NCBI RefSeq assembly: GCF_023373525.1
Contig: NZ_CP097218.1
Location: 3,410,001-3,474,000 of the forward strand
Direction: 5' to 3'
Length of the DNA stretch: 64,000 nucleotides
From: Brachybacterium kimchii
Lineage (GTDB): Bacteria > Actinomycetota > Actinomycetes > Actinomycetales > Dermabacteraceae
Part shown: in pieces, positions 7,733 through 16,778 of the stretch
How the letters are laid out: the number at the start of each line of letters is the position of its first letter
Numbering within the stretch: position 1 is the stretch's first letter
The notes under the pieces: generated by a model
Told to the model about the DNA's origin: nothing
Databases searched by the model: none
The model's input: only the letters and a program-made list of their open reading frames with translations
Program-made: the position numbers and the translations under genes

Positions 7733-8728
7733 TCAGCCGTCGGCGCGAAGGCCTGTGCCGTACGCGTTCCAGGGATCGGCGGTCGCGACGGCGAGGGTCG
7801 TGTCGGACTGCCCGTAGTAGGCGAACCAGCGTTCGTGGAACTTCACGAGTCCTTCGACGAAGGTGACGTTGGAGACGAGGCCGTGGGTGTCCTCGTAGGT
7901 CTGCGGGCGCAGCCAGGGGTCCTGGAGGCGGGCGAGGACCTTCGTGGGGTCGGCGGGATCGATGACGATCTGCCCGCAGCGGTAGTCGACGCCGGTGGTG
8001 CCGTCCTCGTGGGTGATGCGGGTGGCGCCGTTGGTGAGCATGAGCAGCAGTCCGGTGTCGGTGAGGACGGGGGAGGTGCCGATCTCCACGAGGGCCTCGT
8101 CGAAGGTTCCCGGGGTCGGGGAGTACATGGGTTCGGTGTCGGCAGTGCCGGGCGTCCAGTGGATGAGGTCCTTGCTGGTGGCCCAGTAGATCGCTCCCTC
8201 TCCGAAGTACATCCACCACTGCCCGTCGATCTGCTGGGGGATGATCACGCCGGCCTTCGACCAGTTCCGCTTGCCGTTGTCGCTGACCGCGGCGAAGGTG
8301 TTGAAGTCCTCGAACAGCGGTCCCTGCTTGGTCCAGGTGCGCAGGTCGGGAGAGGTCGCCAGGCACAGCTGGGCGGTCTCGCGGTCCCAGCCCGTGTAGG
8401 TCAGGTAGTAGGTGCCCTCGATGAAGGCGATCCTGGGGTCCTCGCAGCCGTACCGCTCGTAGTCGTGCTCGGGGGACAGGATCGGGGTGTCCTCGCGCTC
8501 GAAGTGGTAGCCGTCATCGCTGAAGGCGATGCCGATGTGGGAGACGATGTCGTCCGCGTGGGCTCGGTAGAGCAGCACGACCCGGTCGTCGACGACGAGC
8601 GCTGCGGGGTTGTAGAGGTTCGCCGATTCCCAGGAGTCGCCCTTGGGTCGCAGGATCGGGTTGTGCTCGTAGGGGGTGAACGGTCCCAGGGGGAAGCGCG
8701 CTTCGCCGAAGAGGCTGACGGTGGTCAT
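7733..8728 (-). CDS. GH130 family glycoside phosphorylase/hydrolase
   Basis: A 331-residue five-bladed beta-propeller enzyme. GH130 hallmarks are the opening NPIL...WES..LYNPAA, the YRAHADD strand, the catalytic-Asp block YGCEDPRIAF, and YYGQSDTTLAVATA at the end. GH130 members are mainly beta-mannoside phosphorylases, with some hydrolases acting on beta-1,2-mannosides. No signal peptide, so it acts on imported oligosaccharides. It is the last gene of the lacI-SBP-permease-permease operon, 92 bases after the second permease, and presumably processes what that transporter brings in. Phosphorylase versus hydrolase is undecided. Confidence 0.9.
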   Translation of the reverse strand: MTTVSLFGEARFPLGPFTPYEHNPILRPKGDSWESANLYNPAALVVDDRVVLLYRAHADDIVSHIGIAFSDDGYHFEREDTPILSPEHDYERYGCEDPRIAFIEGTYYLTYTGWDRETAQLCLATSPDLRTWTKQGPLFEDFNTFAAVSDNGKRNWSKAGVIIPQQIDGQWWMYFGEGAIYWATSKDLIHWTPGTADTEPMYSPTPGTFDEALVEIGTSPVLTDTGLLLMLTNGATRITHEDGTTGVDYRCGQIVIDPADPTKVLARLQDPWLRPQTYEDTHGLVSNVTFVEGLVKFHERWFAYYGQSDTTLAVATADPWNAYGTGLRADG

Positions 8729-8820
8729 GGAATTCCTTCGCGGGTCGGGGGTGGGGAGCGGGGTGCGGATCGCCTCCGTCGGCCGTCACGGAGGACGGGG
8801 CGGATCGGGCGGCGGGGAGA

Positions 8821-9699
8821 TCACCCCTTGATGCCGGCTCCGATGTCGGAGGCCGTGAAGTAGCGCTGGAACAGGCAGAACAGGATCACCACGGGGAAGG
8901 CGAGCGTGCAGGCGCCGGCGAGGATCGCGCCGTTGGGGTTCGCGACCGTCCCCGCGACGTTGTTGATGTAGTTGGCGAGCGCCACAGCCAGCGGCTGCAT
9001 CGACGACTCCTTGGTGATGAGGAACGGCCAGAGGAACTCGTTCCACGGGCCGATGAAGGTGATCAGCACGACCGTCGCGATCGCAGGGCGGACCATGGGG
9101 ATCGCGATGGACCACAGCACGCGCAGCTCGCTCGCGCCGTCGATGCGAGCGGCCTCGAAGATCGACTCCGGCAGGCTTCGGAAGAACTGGCGGAAGATGA
9201 ACACCGCCGTGGTGTTGATGAGCGAGGGCAGGATCATCCCTGCATAGGTGTCGCCGAGCCCGTAGTTCCCGGCGATCTGCACGTACAGCGGGATCATCAG
9301 CAGCTGGAAGGGCACCATCTGGACGCCCAGCATGATCACGAACAGCGCGCCGCGGCCCCGCCATCGCAGTCGGGCGAGGGCGTACCCGGCGGCCAGTCCG
9401 AACACGAGGGTTCCCGCGAGGACGCCGGCGGTGAAGACGAGCGAGTTCACGAGTGCCCGCAGCAGCCCGAGGCGCTCATTGATCGTCGTGAAGTTCTCGA
9501 GCGTCCACCCGCCCCGGGGAGCCAGTGCCGACAGGCTCGTCGTCGGGTCCTCCTGGAACGCCCCGATCGCCATGAAGTAGAAGGGGAAGATGAAGACCAG
9601 CGCGATGACGGCGAGCACCGCGTACACGGCTCCCCGCGAGGCGCGCTTGCGGTGCGCGTGGTCCGGGGCGTTCCCGGCGGTCGACCGATCGACGGACAT
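8821..9699 (-). CDS. Carbohydrate ABC transporter permease (MalG/AraQ type)
   Basis: A 292-residue inner-membrane subunit with six predicted helices. The EAA loop EAARIDGAS lies at about residue 190, and the C terminus GAGIKG is typical of MalG-like subunits. It begins one base after the stop of the upstream permease, so the two are co-translated and should form the heterodimeric channel. No ATPase is encoded in the operon, so a shared MsmK/UgpC-type ATPase elsewhere is likely. Confidence 0.93.
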   Translation of the reverse strand: MSVDRSTAGNAPDHAHRKRASRGAVYAVLAVIALVFIFPFYFMAIGAFQEDPTTSLSALAPRGGWTLENFTTINERLGLLRALVNSLVFTAGVLAGTLVFGLAAGYALARLRWRGRGALFVIMLGVQMVPFQLLMIPLYVQIAGNYGLGDTYAGMILPSLINTTAVFIFRQFFRSLPESIFEAARIDGASELRVLWSIAIPMVRPAIATVVLITFIGPWNEFLWPFLITKESSMQPLAVALANYINNVAGTVANPNGAILAGACTLAFPVVILFCLFQRYFTASDIGAGIKG

Positions 9700-9700
9700 C

Positions 9701-10636
9701 TCAGTCCTCCTTCGTCAGGCGGGTCGATATCAGTGACAGCAGGCCGACGAGGATCACGAGGATCACGCCGATCGCCGAGGCGAGGTCCGGGTTCCCCTGC
9801 TGGATCCCCTTCTGGTAGATCAGCAGGACGGGCGAGGCCGAGGCCCCGTCGGGCCCACCGCCGTTGGTGAGCAGATAGGGCTCGGTGAACAGGTTCGAGC
9901 CGGTGATGATGGCGAGGATCAGCACGAGCAGGGTCGTGGAGCGGACCCCCGGGACGGTGATGTGCAGGAAGCGCTTCGCCGCCCCGGCGCCGTCGACCTG
10001 CGCGGACTCGTAGAGCTCCTTGGGGACGTTCTGCAGGGCGGCCAGGTACAGCAGGACGTAGAACCCGAGCTGCTTCCAGGTCACGAACAGGGCGATGGAG
10101 GGCATCGCCAAGTGGGAGTTCACGAGCCATGACGGATCAGGGGCCAGCGGACCGAGGATCGAGTTGACCAGCCCGTCCTGCGAGAACATCAGCATCCAGA
10201 CGCCGATCAGGGACACGCTCGCCGTCACGTAGGGGACGTAGAAGGCGACCCGGAAGGCCGCTGTCCAGCGCGTCAGCGAGTTCAGTGCCGAGGCGAGCAC
10301 CATCGAGAGGATCACCGTCAGCGGGACGTTGATGACCAGGAACACCGCGATGTTCGCGAAGGAGCCGAGGACTCGCGGATCGCTGAGCACGGCGCGGTAG
10401 TTCGAGAGCCCGACGAACGGGTGGTCGGCGTGGACGCCGGGCGCCGTGAACACGTAGTCGAAGAACGAGATGTAGACGGCGTAGCCCAGCGGGTACGCCA
10501 TCACCACCGCCAGGAAGACGATGTAGGGGAGGGACATGCCGAGCCCCAGCGGCTGTGTGCCGAGAAGGCGTCGCCACCACGGGTCGCGGGCGGAGGTGCG
10601 GGCGCGAGGCGCCGCGAGAGCGGAGGGAGTCGTCAT
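9701..10636 (-). CDS. Carbohydrate ABC transporter permease (MalF/UgpA type)
   Basis: About 311 residues with six helices and the EAA motif in its ESAQVDGAG form. Two in-frame ATGs exist. ATG 10642 forms TGATG with the stop of the binding-protein gene, while ATG 10636 sits eight bases after AAGGAG, the better ribosome-binding distance, so 10636 is chosen. It partners the MalG-type subunit downstream and the lipoprotein upstream. Confidence 0.92.
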   Translation of the reverse strand: MTTPSALAAPRARTSARDPWWRRLLGTQPLGLGMSLPYIVFLAVVMAYPLGYAVYISFFDYVFTAPGVHADHPFVGLSNYRAVLSDPRVLGSFANIAVFLVINVPLTVILSMVLASALNSLTRWTAAFRVAFYVPYVTASVSLIGVWMLMFSQDGLVNSILGPLAPDPSWLVNSHLAMPSIALFVTWKQLGFYVLLYLAALQNVPKELYESAQVDGAGAAKRFLHITVPGVRSTTLLVLILAIITGSNLFTEPYLLTNGGGPDGASASPVLLIYQKGIQQGNPDLASAIGVILVILVGLLSLISTRLTKED

Positions 10637-10641
10637 CGTCA

Positions 10642-11937
10642 TCACTCCTTGATCAGGGCGTCGATCTGGTGGGCGACGTCCGAGAGACCCTGCTCGACGG
10701 AATCGGTCCCGAAGATCACCGCCCCGGAGTACGCGTCGCGGAACCGCTGCCAGATCTCGATCCCACCGGAGACGTACGGGACGTCGGCCACGCGGTCCGC
10801 CTGGTCGGCGAAGCTCGTGTAGTCGGGGTTCTTCTCGAAGTAGTCCGGATACACGGAGGCGAGGTCCTGGCGCAGAGGCATCTGCCCTGTCAGCTCGAGC
10901 AGCTTCCCGTCCCACTCCTCGTCGGTCGCGAAGGCCAGGAAATCCCAGGCGGTGAGCCGGTTCCGGCTCGTCGAGCACAGCGAGACATTCTTCGAGTCGG
11001 CGAAGGTGATGGTCTTCCCGGCGGGGATGCCCTCGGTCGTGGGGACGGGCATGAAGCCGTAGTCGATCGCATCCTTGTAGGTCGCGATCGCGTAGGGGCC
11101 CGCCAGCTGCATCGCGGTGGCGCCCGTGGTCATGGCGTCATCGGTCGACTGCTCGCGCGGGGCCAGCTCCTCGTCGTACATGGACCGCCACATGCGGGCG
11201 ACGGCCAGGCCGTCGGGTGAGTCGAAGGTCGTCGAACCGTCCTCGATGAGCCGGGTCCCGCCGGTCTGGGCGAGGTAGAGCGGGTAGAAGTCCGACCAGG
11301 GCTGGTAGAAGTCGCTCGTCGGCGAGGGCCAGATCGCGGATCCGGCGGCCCCGGAGGAGACGATGCGCCGAGAGGCGTCCAGGAGCTGGTCGAAGGTGTC
11401 GAGGCCCGGCTCCTCCGCGTCGAGGCCGGCATCGGCGAAGATCTTCCGGTTGTACATGAGCATGACGGGGTTGGACTTCCACGGCAGCTGGTAGTAGCCG
11501 CCCTTCCCCTCGTCCTCGGCATAGTCGCGGGCGCGCGTGCCACCGCGCTCCTCGATGTGGCGGCGGCCGCCCTCGAAGGTGGTCAGGTCGACGAGACCGC
11601 CCGCACGCACCCAGTCCGGGAGCGCCGCGGGGGAGATGTTGAAGATGAGGTCCGGGGTGGTCCCAGCGACGATCGCCGCGGTGATCGCCTCCTCGGAGCT
11701 CGATCCTGCCGGGATCTCCTGGAGCGTGACCTGCTCGTCCTCGTGCTCGGTGTTCCAGGCCTCGCAGACGGCCCTGCCCCAGGCGAGCTCCTGTTCGTTG
11801 GTCGAGACCCAGATGCTGATGGGGCCGCGCGCGGTCGCGGCCTCCTGGGAGTCCACGGCGCTGCGACCGCACGCCGCGAGGGCGAGCGGGAGGGCGAGCG
11901 CGGCGGTGCCGAAGGTGCGGCGGGTGAGGGTCCTCAT
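10642..11937 (-). CDS. Sugar ABC transporter substrate-binding lipoprotein
   Basis: A 431-residue family-1 extracellular solute-binding protein. The signal peptide has twin arginines (TRRTFGTAALALPLALAAC) and a lipobox ending LAAC, with the lipidated cysteine at about residue 23, so it is anchored outside the membrane. GAGGAGAT precedes the ATG. It lies between lacI (72 bases upstream) and the two permeases. The GH130 partner suggests a beta-mannosyl oligosaccharide ligand; this is inference. Confidence 0.92.
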   Translation of the reverse strand: MRTLTRRTFGTAALALPLALAACGRSAVDSQEAATARGPISIWVSTNEQELAWGRAVCEAWNTEHEDEQVTLQEIPAGSSSEEAITAAIVAGTTPDLIFNISPAALPDWVRAGGLVDLTTFEGGRRHIEERGGTRARDYAEDEGKGGYYQLPWKSNPVMLMYNRKIFADAGLDAEEPGLDTFDQLLDASRRIVSSGAAGSAIWPSPTSDFYQPWSDFYPLYLAQTGGTRLIEDGSTTFDSPDGLAVARMWRSMYDEELAPREQSTDDAMTTGATAMQLAGPYAIATYKDAIDYGFMPVPTTEGIPAGKTITFADSKNVSLCSTSRNRLTAWDFLAFATDEEWDGKLLELTGQMPLRQDLASVYPDYFEKNPDYTSFADQADRVADVPYVSGGIEIWQRFRDAYSGAVIFGTDSVEQGLSDVAHQIDALIKE

Positions 11938-12009
11938 CGATCTCCTCAGGGACGGGCGGCTTCGTGAGCCGAAGGGCGGGGGTACGCGGCTGCGGTGCGC
12001 GCGGACGGG

Positions 12010-13083
12010 TCAGACGGTGGGCGGGGGTGCGAGGCTTCCCCGGCGCACCACGCGATTGCCCTCGACTTCCACGCACTGCGGGGCCGCACCGGTGAGCACG
12101 GCCAGGAGGGTGCGCGCCGCGGCCTCCCCGCGGACCTCCGCCCCTGTCGACACCGAGGTGAGGCCGGGGGAGAGGTGCGCGGAGAGCTCCGAGTCGTCGA
12201 AGCCGGTGATCGAGAGGTCCTCGGGAACCCGCAGCCCGATGCTGCGTGCATAGGAGAGGCCGGCGATCGCCATCACGTCGTTGGCGAAGACGATCGCCGT
12301 CGGCCGGTCGCCGCCCGGGATCGGCGCGGTGGCATCGGCCGGACGGCGGGGCCCTGTCGACCCGAGCAGCTGCGCAGCGGCGGCACGTCCCGAGGCTGCG
12401 GTGAAGTCGCCCTCGACGATCCGGGCTTCCTGCAGTCCGTGCCGATGCATCGCCTCCTCGAAGGCGCGGCGACGGGTCGCCGCGTGGACGTAGCGCAGAG
12501 GACCCGCGACGTGGGCGATGCGCTCGTGGCCGGCCTCGACCAGAAGATCCACGAGCTCATGGACGGCGGAGGCGTCGTCGGTCCAGACCACGGGGAGATC
12601 GACCTCCGATCCGGCCGAGGGCTGCTCGCCGGTGAGCACGACGGCGCTCAGTCCGAGGTCGCGCACGAGCGCGGGCCGGGTGTCGTCCTGCTCGACGTCC
12701 AGCAGGATCACGCCGTCGACGCGGCCGGCCGCATAGCGCTCGTAGACCGCGGCCTCGGCGTCGGAGTCCTCGACGACATGGAGCATGAGGCCCATTCCCG
12801 CCTCCGTCAGCACGGCCTCGCAGCCGGCGATGAAGCGGGAGAAGAAGGTGTCGGTGGCGATCACGTCGGGACGCCTGTTGAGCACCAGGCCGATGCTCCC
12901 GGTGCGGGAGGTCGCCAGGGCCCGGGCGCTCTGGCTGGGGGTCCAGCGCAGTTCCTCGGCCGCGGCGAAGATGCGTCGGCGCGTCTCCTCTGCGACCGGC
13001 CGGTTCCCCGAGTACGCGAGGGAGACGGTCCCCTTGGACACTCCCGCGACGCGGGCGACGTCGCCGATGGTTGCTCGGGGCAT
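12010..13083 (-). CDS. LacI-family transcriptional regulator
   Basis: A 357-residue repressor. Residues 4-25 (IGDVARVAGVSKGTVSLAY) form the helix-turn-helix, followed by the hinge LRWTPSQSARAL and a periplasmic-binding-like sensor domain (60-340). GAGGAGGT lies six bases before the ATG. It is the first gene of an operon with the ABC transporter and GH130 genes. The palindrome at 13162-13173, 79 bases upstream, is its probable autoregulatory operator. Whether it also controls the divergent operon at 13412 is unclear, because the palindrome there is different. Confidence 0.93.
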   Translation of the reverse strand: MPRATIGDVARVAGVSKGTVSLAYSGNRPVAEETRRRIFAAAEELRWTPSQSARALATSRTGSIGLVLNRRPDVIATDTFFSRFIAGCEAVLTEAGMGLMLHVVEDSDAEAAVYERYAAGRVDGVILLDVEQDDTRPALVRDLGLSAVVLTGEQPSAGSEVDLPVVWTDDASAVHELVDLLVEAGHERIAHVAGPLRYVHAATRRRAFEEAMHRHGLQEARIVEGDFTAASGRAAAAQLLGSTGPRRPADATAPIPGGDRPTAIVFANDVMAIAGLSYARSIGLRVPEDLSITGFDDSELSAHLSPGLTSVSTGAEVRGEAAARTLLAVLTGAAPQCVEVEGNRVVRRGSLAPPPTV

Positions 13084-13161
13084 CAGGCACCTCCTCGTGG
13101 ACCGGGTCGAGCAGCGACGGCGCGCGAAGGCCACATGCGCACCGGTGCGGACACACGTCAT

Positions 13162-13173
13162 CAAACCGGTTTG
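13162..13173. promoter_or_regulatory. LacI-family operator CAAACCGGTTTG
   Basis: A perfect 12-base CG-centred palindrome in the 328-base region between divergent lacI and the arabinoside ABC operon. Its position 79 bases from the lacI start fits control of the lacI-ABC-GH130 operon. The rest of this region holds only the second operator and promoter at 13331-13344; I see no small gene. Confidence 0.7.
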
Positions 13174-13330
13174 CATTCGACATGTCAAGGGTTCCCTGCA
13201 GCCCCTGGCCGTTCCTTGGAGGCCGACGATGCGGGTCGCCGCGAGGGGTGCGCGTCGCGGGGGAGTGCGTGCTCCCCGCCGCACGACGAGACCATTCCGA
13301 GACCTCCCACCTCTTGTGATGCACACCATG

Positions 13331-13344
13331 TGCAACGTTAGAAT
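13331..13344 (+). promoter_or_regulatory. Operator TGCAACGTTAGA overlapping -10 TAGAAT
   Basis: TGCAACGTTAGA (13331-13342) shares ten of twelve bases with the element before the GH51 gene (205-216). It overlaps a near-consensus -10, TAGAAT (13339-13344), so binding would block RNA polymerase. An additional TGCAC/GTGCA dyad lies just upstream (13320-13334). The start codon is about 68 bases downstream. Confidence 0.6.
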
Positions 13345-13411
13345 CGCCGCGACACCACCGGATGGAGGAGGACGACGACGTCCTGCCCGGTGGAGGCCCA
13401 GGGAGGTCACC

Positions 13412-14758
13412 ATGACGCGACGGAGCGCACGGAACAGCGACGATCACTCGATGCGGGACGCAGGGCGGCTGCGGAGGGGCCCGGTCGACGGCGACGGGAT
13501 CTCCCGGGCGCCGCTCAGCCGGCGCACCGCCCTCGGCCTCGCGGGCGCGTCGGCCATGGGAATGGGCCTCGCAGCCTGCGGCGGCAACACGGGTGGACTG
13601 ACCAAGGGCGGCGGCAGCGACGGCGGTGGCGGCGGGATCAGTCAGTGGTACCACCAGTACGGGGAGGACGGCACGCAGGACGCCGCGAAGAAGTACGCCG
13701 CCGCGTACGACAAGAACGACGTCACGGTGAACTGGGTGATGGGCGACTACGCCGCGAAGCTCTCCACGAGCCTGCTCTCGGGCAACGGCGTCGACGTGTT
13801 CGAGAACAACGCGATCGCCGTCGACCAGGCCAAGCAGGGACGCTACGCCGACCTCTCCTCGATCATGGAGCCGGTCAAGGACCAGTTCAACCCGGCGTCG
13901 CTGAACACGGTGACGATCGACGGCAAGATCTGGGGCGTCCCGATGATCCTGGATCCCCAGCACTTCTACTACCGCAAGTCGATGTTCGAGAAGGCCGGCA
14001 TCGAGGTCCCGAAGACCATGGACGACCTCGCGGATGCGGCCAAGGAGCTCACCGGCGGCAAGCAGAAGGGCCTGTTCCTGGGGAACAACTTCGACGCGAC
14101 CTGCTGGACGATGATCTGGGCCGCGGGCGGCAGCCCGATGAACGAGGCGAGGGACGCCGTCGGCTACAACACGCCGGGCATGGTCGAGGGCCTCAAGCAG
14201 ATCCAGCAGATGAAGTCCGACAAGTCCCTGCTGACCGGCGCCCCGTCGGACTGGACCGACCCCGCGGCCTTCTCGACCGGCCTGTCGGCCATCACCTGGG
14301 GCGGATGCTGGGCGCTCCCGCAGCTCGAGGACGCGCTCGACGACGTCGGCGTCTTCCCCCATCCGGCCGTCGGCTCGGACGGGAAGCAGGTCGCGATGGT
14401 CGGCTCCTGGAACGAGCAGGTCGCGGGAGCCTCGAAGAACATCGAGGCAGCGACGGCCTTCGTGAAGTGGCTGTGGATCGACCAGACGGACGACCAGACC
14501 GACTGGGCCCTGAGCTACGGGTTCCACATCCCGCCGATCACCTCCGTGGCGGACAAGGCCGAGGCCCTGAAGTCCGGCAACGGGCTCGAGATCGCGACCA
14601 TGGCGAAGGAGATGGGCGTCTCCGGGCCGCCCGAGTGGACCGGCGCCGTGAACACGCCGTTCACCGACGCCATCAGCAACATCCTCAAGAAGGGGGCGGA
14701 TCCGGAGGCGGAGCTGTCCGCGGCGGAGGAGGCCAGCAACAAGGCAGTCGCGAAGTGA
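13412..14758 (+). CDS. Sugar ABC transporter substrate-binding lipoprotein
   Basis: A 448-residue family-1 solute-binding protein. An unusually long n-region (about 38 residues) precedes a Tat-like SRRTALGLAG core and lipobox GLAACG. A glycine-rich linker (about residues 65-80) joins the lipid anchor to the binding domain. GGGAGG lies before the ATG. It leads an operon with two permeases and a GH43 enzyme. The promoter carries the same operator as the GH51 arabinofuranosidase gene, so arabino-oligosaccharide is the likely ligand (inference). Confidence 0.92.
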   Translation: MTRRSARNSDDHSMRDAGRLRRGPVDGDGISRAPLSRRTALGLAGASAMGMGLAACGGNTGGLTKGGGSDGGGGGISQWYHQYGEDGTQDAAKKYAAAYDKNDVTVNWVMGDYAAKLSTSLLSGNGVDVFENNAIAVDQAKQGRYADLSSIMEPVKDQFNPASLNTVTIDGKIWGVPMILDPQHFYYRKSMFEKAGIEVPKTMDDLADAAKELTGGKQKGLFLGNNFDATCWTMIWAAGGSPMNEARDAVGYNTPGMVEGLKQIQQMKSDKSLLTGAPSDWTDPAAFSTGLSAITWGGCWALPQLEDALDDVGVFPHPAVGSDGKQVAMVGSWNEQVAGASKNIEAATAFVKWLWIDQTDDQTDWALSYGFHIPPITSVADKAEALKSGNGLEIATMAKEMGVSGPPEWTGAVNTPFTDAISNILKKGADPEAELSAAEEASNKAVAK

Positions 14759-15930
14759 GCACCGCGACCGCGGGCAGGTCCTCGCGCGCCGCACGGGCGC
14801 GCTCCCGCGACAGCTCCCACCCCACGCGCATCCGCGGGACCGGGGCCGCGTTCTGGCTGTTCTTCACCCCGTTCGCCGTCGGCCTGCTGATCTTCACGAT
14901 CATCCCGCTGCTGTGGGGCGGGGCGCTGAGCTTCTTCGAGGCCAAGGGCACGGTGCTGCCCACGCAGTTCGTGGGCCTGGGGAACTTCAAGGACTTCCTC
15001 ACCGACACGGCGTTCCTGTACTCGCTGCGCACCTTCACGATCTTCGCGATCTTCATCGTGCCGGTGACAATGGCCTCCTCCCTGTTCCTCGCGGTGCTGG
15101 TCAACGGCATCCCGCGCTTCCAGGCGTTCTACCGCTCCGTGTTCTTCCTGCCGACGGCCTGCAGCTACGTCGTCGCCTCGGTCGTGTGGCGGCTGGGACT
15201 GTTCAACGGTCTGGACTCCGGCGTCGTGAACACGATGCTCTCGGGCATCGGGCTCGATCCGATCGCGGACTGGCTCTCGGCCTCCCCGTACTGGTGGGTC
15301 GTGCTGATCTCCGTGCGCCTGTGGATGCAGGTCGGGTTCTACATGCTGCTGTTCCTCGCGGGCCTGCAGGCGATCCCGTCCCAGCTCTACGAGGCGGCCG
15401 CGGTCGACGGACTGAACCCCGGCGGCTGGCGCATGTTCCGCATGATCACGCTGCCCCAGCTGCGCACGACCTCGACCGCGGTGCTGCTTCTGCTGCTCAT
15501 CGCGGCGTTCCAGGCGTTCGACGAGTTCTACAACCTCACCGGCAACAACCCGGAGACCCGCCCGCCGCTCGTGTACCTGTACAACATCGCGCTCGGACCC
15601 GAGCAGGACTTCGGGCACGGCAGCGCGGGCGCCCTCGTGCTCACCGCGATCATGGTCGTCGCCGGACTCCTGCAGACCTGGATCATCGGCTTCGACAGCA
15701 ACGACGACGCCCGTCGTCGCCGCCTGCCGTGGCGTCGACGCGGGCCCGTCGGTGCCGTCGGCGCCGGAGCCGGCGCGGGAGTGGGGACGACGGTCACCGC
15801 GGATCTCGCGGGCACCGGCGCGCCCCCGGGCCCGTCGGCCGACGCCCCCTCCGACCCGTCGGCTGATGGGAACCGCCCCGCCGCCGCGGCACCGGAGATC
15901 ATCCGACCCGACGGAGGAGACCGCTCATGA
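14755..15930 (+). CDS. Sugar ABC transporter permease with Ala/Gly/Pro-rich tail
   Basis: A 391-residue MalF-type permease with EAA loop EAAAVDGLN. The GTG start overlaps the preceding stop as GTGA. After the last helix (ending near residue 315), a tail of roughly 70 residues rich in Gly, Ala, Pro and Asp extends into the cytoplasm; typical permeases of this family end near 300-320, so the tail is an addition of unknown role. It overlaps the next permease by ATGA. Confidence 0.9.
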   Translation: MSTATAGRSSRAARARSRDSSHPTRIRGTGAAFWLFFTPFAVGLLIFTIIPLLWGGALSFFEAKGTVLPTQFVGLGNFKDFLTDTAFLYSLRTFTIFAIFIVPVTMASSLFLAVLVNGIPRFQAFYRSVFFLPTACSYVVASVVWRLGLFNGLDSGVVNTMLSGIGLDPIADWLSASPYWWVVLISVRLWMQVGFYMLLFLAGLQAIPSQLYEAAAVDGLNPGGWRMFRMITLPQLRTTSTAVLLLLLIAAFQAFDEFYNLTGNNPETRPPLVYLYNIALGPEQDFGHGSAGALVLTAIMVVAGLLQTWIIGFDSNDDARRRRLPWRRRGPVGAVGAGAGAGVGTTVTADLAGTGAPPGPSADAPSDPSADGNRPAAAAPEIIRPDGGDRS

Positions 15931-16778
15931 GCACCTTGACGATGGCCGGCTACCGGCGCCGCCGCGGCGGACTGATCGTCCGCTACGTGGTCGCATCCCT
16001 GCTCGCGCTGGTGTTCCTGGTGCCGTTCTACGCGATGGTGAAGACGGCGCTGTCCACGAACGACGAGATCTACTCGACGACCTTCACGTTCTGGCCGTCC
16101 CACCCGCAGTGGGGCAGGATCCCCGAGGTGCTGAGCGATCCGCGGTTCCTGGACGCGCTGAAGAACTCGGCGATCATGGCCGTGGTCGCCACGAGCCTGT
16201 CGATCCTCATCGCCGCGCTCGCCGGCTACGCCCTCGCACGGATCCCCAACCGGTTCGCGCGGCCCATGTTCATGATGGTCGTGATCGTGCTGCTGATCCC
16301 GGGCACCACGGCGTTCGTCCCGAACTTCATCATCGTGGCCTCGCTGGGGTGGATCGGCACGCTGCGCGGCCTGATCATCCCGGGCCTGTTCGGCGCGTTC
16401 AACGTGTTCCTCTTCCGCCAGTTCTACGTGAACTTCCCGAAGGAGGTCGAGGAGGCGGCGCACATCGACGGCGCCGGCTACTTCCGCACGTTCTTCCAGG
16501 TCATCTTCCCCAACACGCTGCCCTTCGCCTCGGCGCTGACCGTGCTGGGGCTCATCGGCTCGTGGAACGCCTTCCTGTGGCCCCTGGTGGTCGCTGGATC
16601 GGGGCAGAGCGCGAACACGGTGCAGATCTACCTGTCGTCCTTCCTCACCGCCCAGACCTTCGACTACGGGGGACTGTTCATGGCGGCGACGCTCAGCCTG
16701 ATCCCGGTGCTCGCGATCTTCTTCTTCCTCCAGCGCTATCTGGTGGCGGGCATCGCGGCGACGGGGCTCAAGGGATGA
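15927..16778 (+). CDS. Sugar ABC transporter permease (MalG type)
   Basis: A 283-residue partner subunit with six helices, EAA motif EAAHIDGAG at about residue 175, and the usual C terminus ATGLKG. Coupled by ATGA overlaps to the permease before and the GH43 gene after it. No ATPase is present in the operon. Confidence 0.93.
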   Translation: MSTLTMAGYRRRRGGLIVRYVVASLLALVFLVPFYAMVKTALSTNDEIYSTTFTFWPSHPQWGRIPEVLSDPRFLDALKNSAIMAVVATSLSILIAALAGYALARIPNRFARPMFMMVVIVLLIPGTTAFVPNFIIVASLGWIGTLRGLIIPGLFGAFNVFLFRQFYVNFPKEVEEAAHIDGAGYFRTFFQVIFPNTLPFASALTVLGLIGSWNAFLWPLVVAGSGQSANTVQIYLSSFLTAQTFDYGGLFMAATLSLIPVLAIFFFLQRYLVAGIAATGLKG

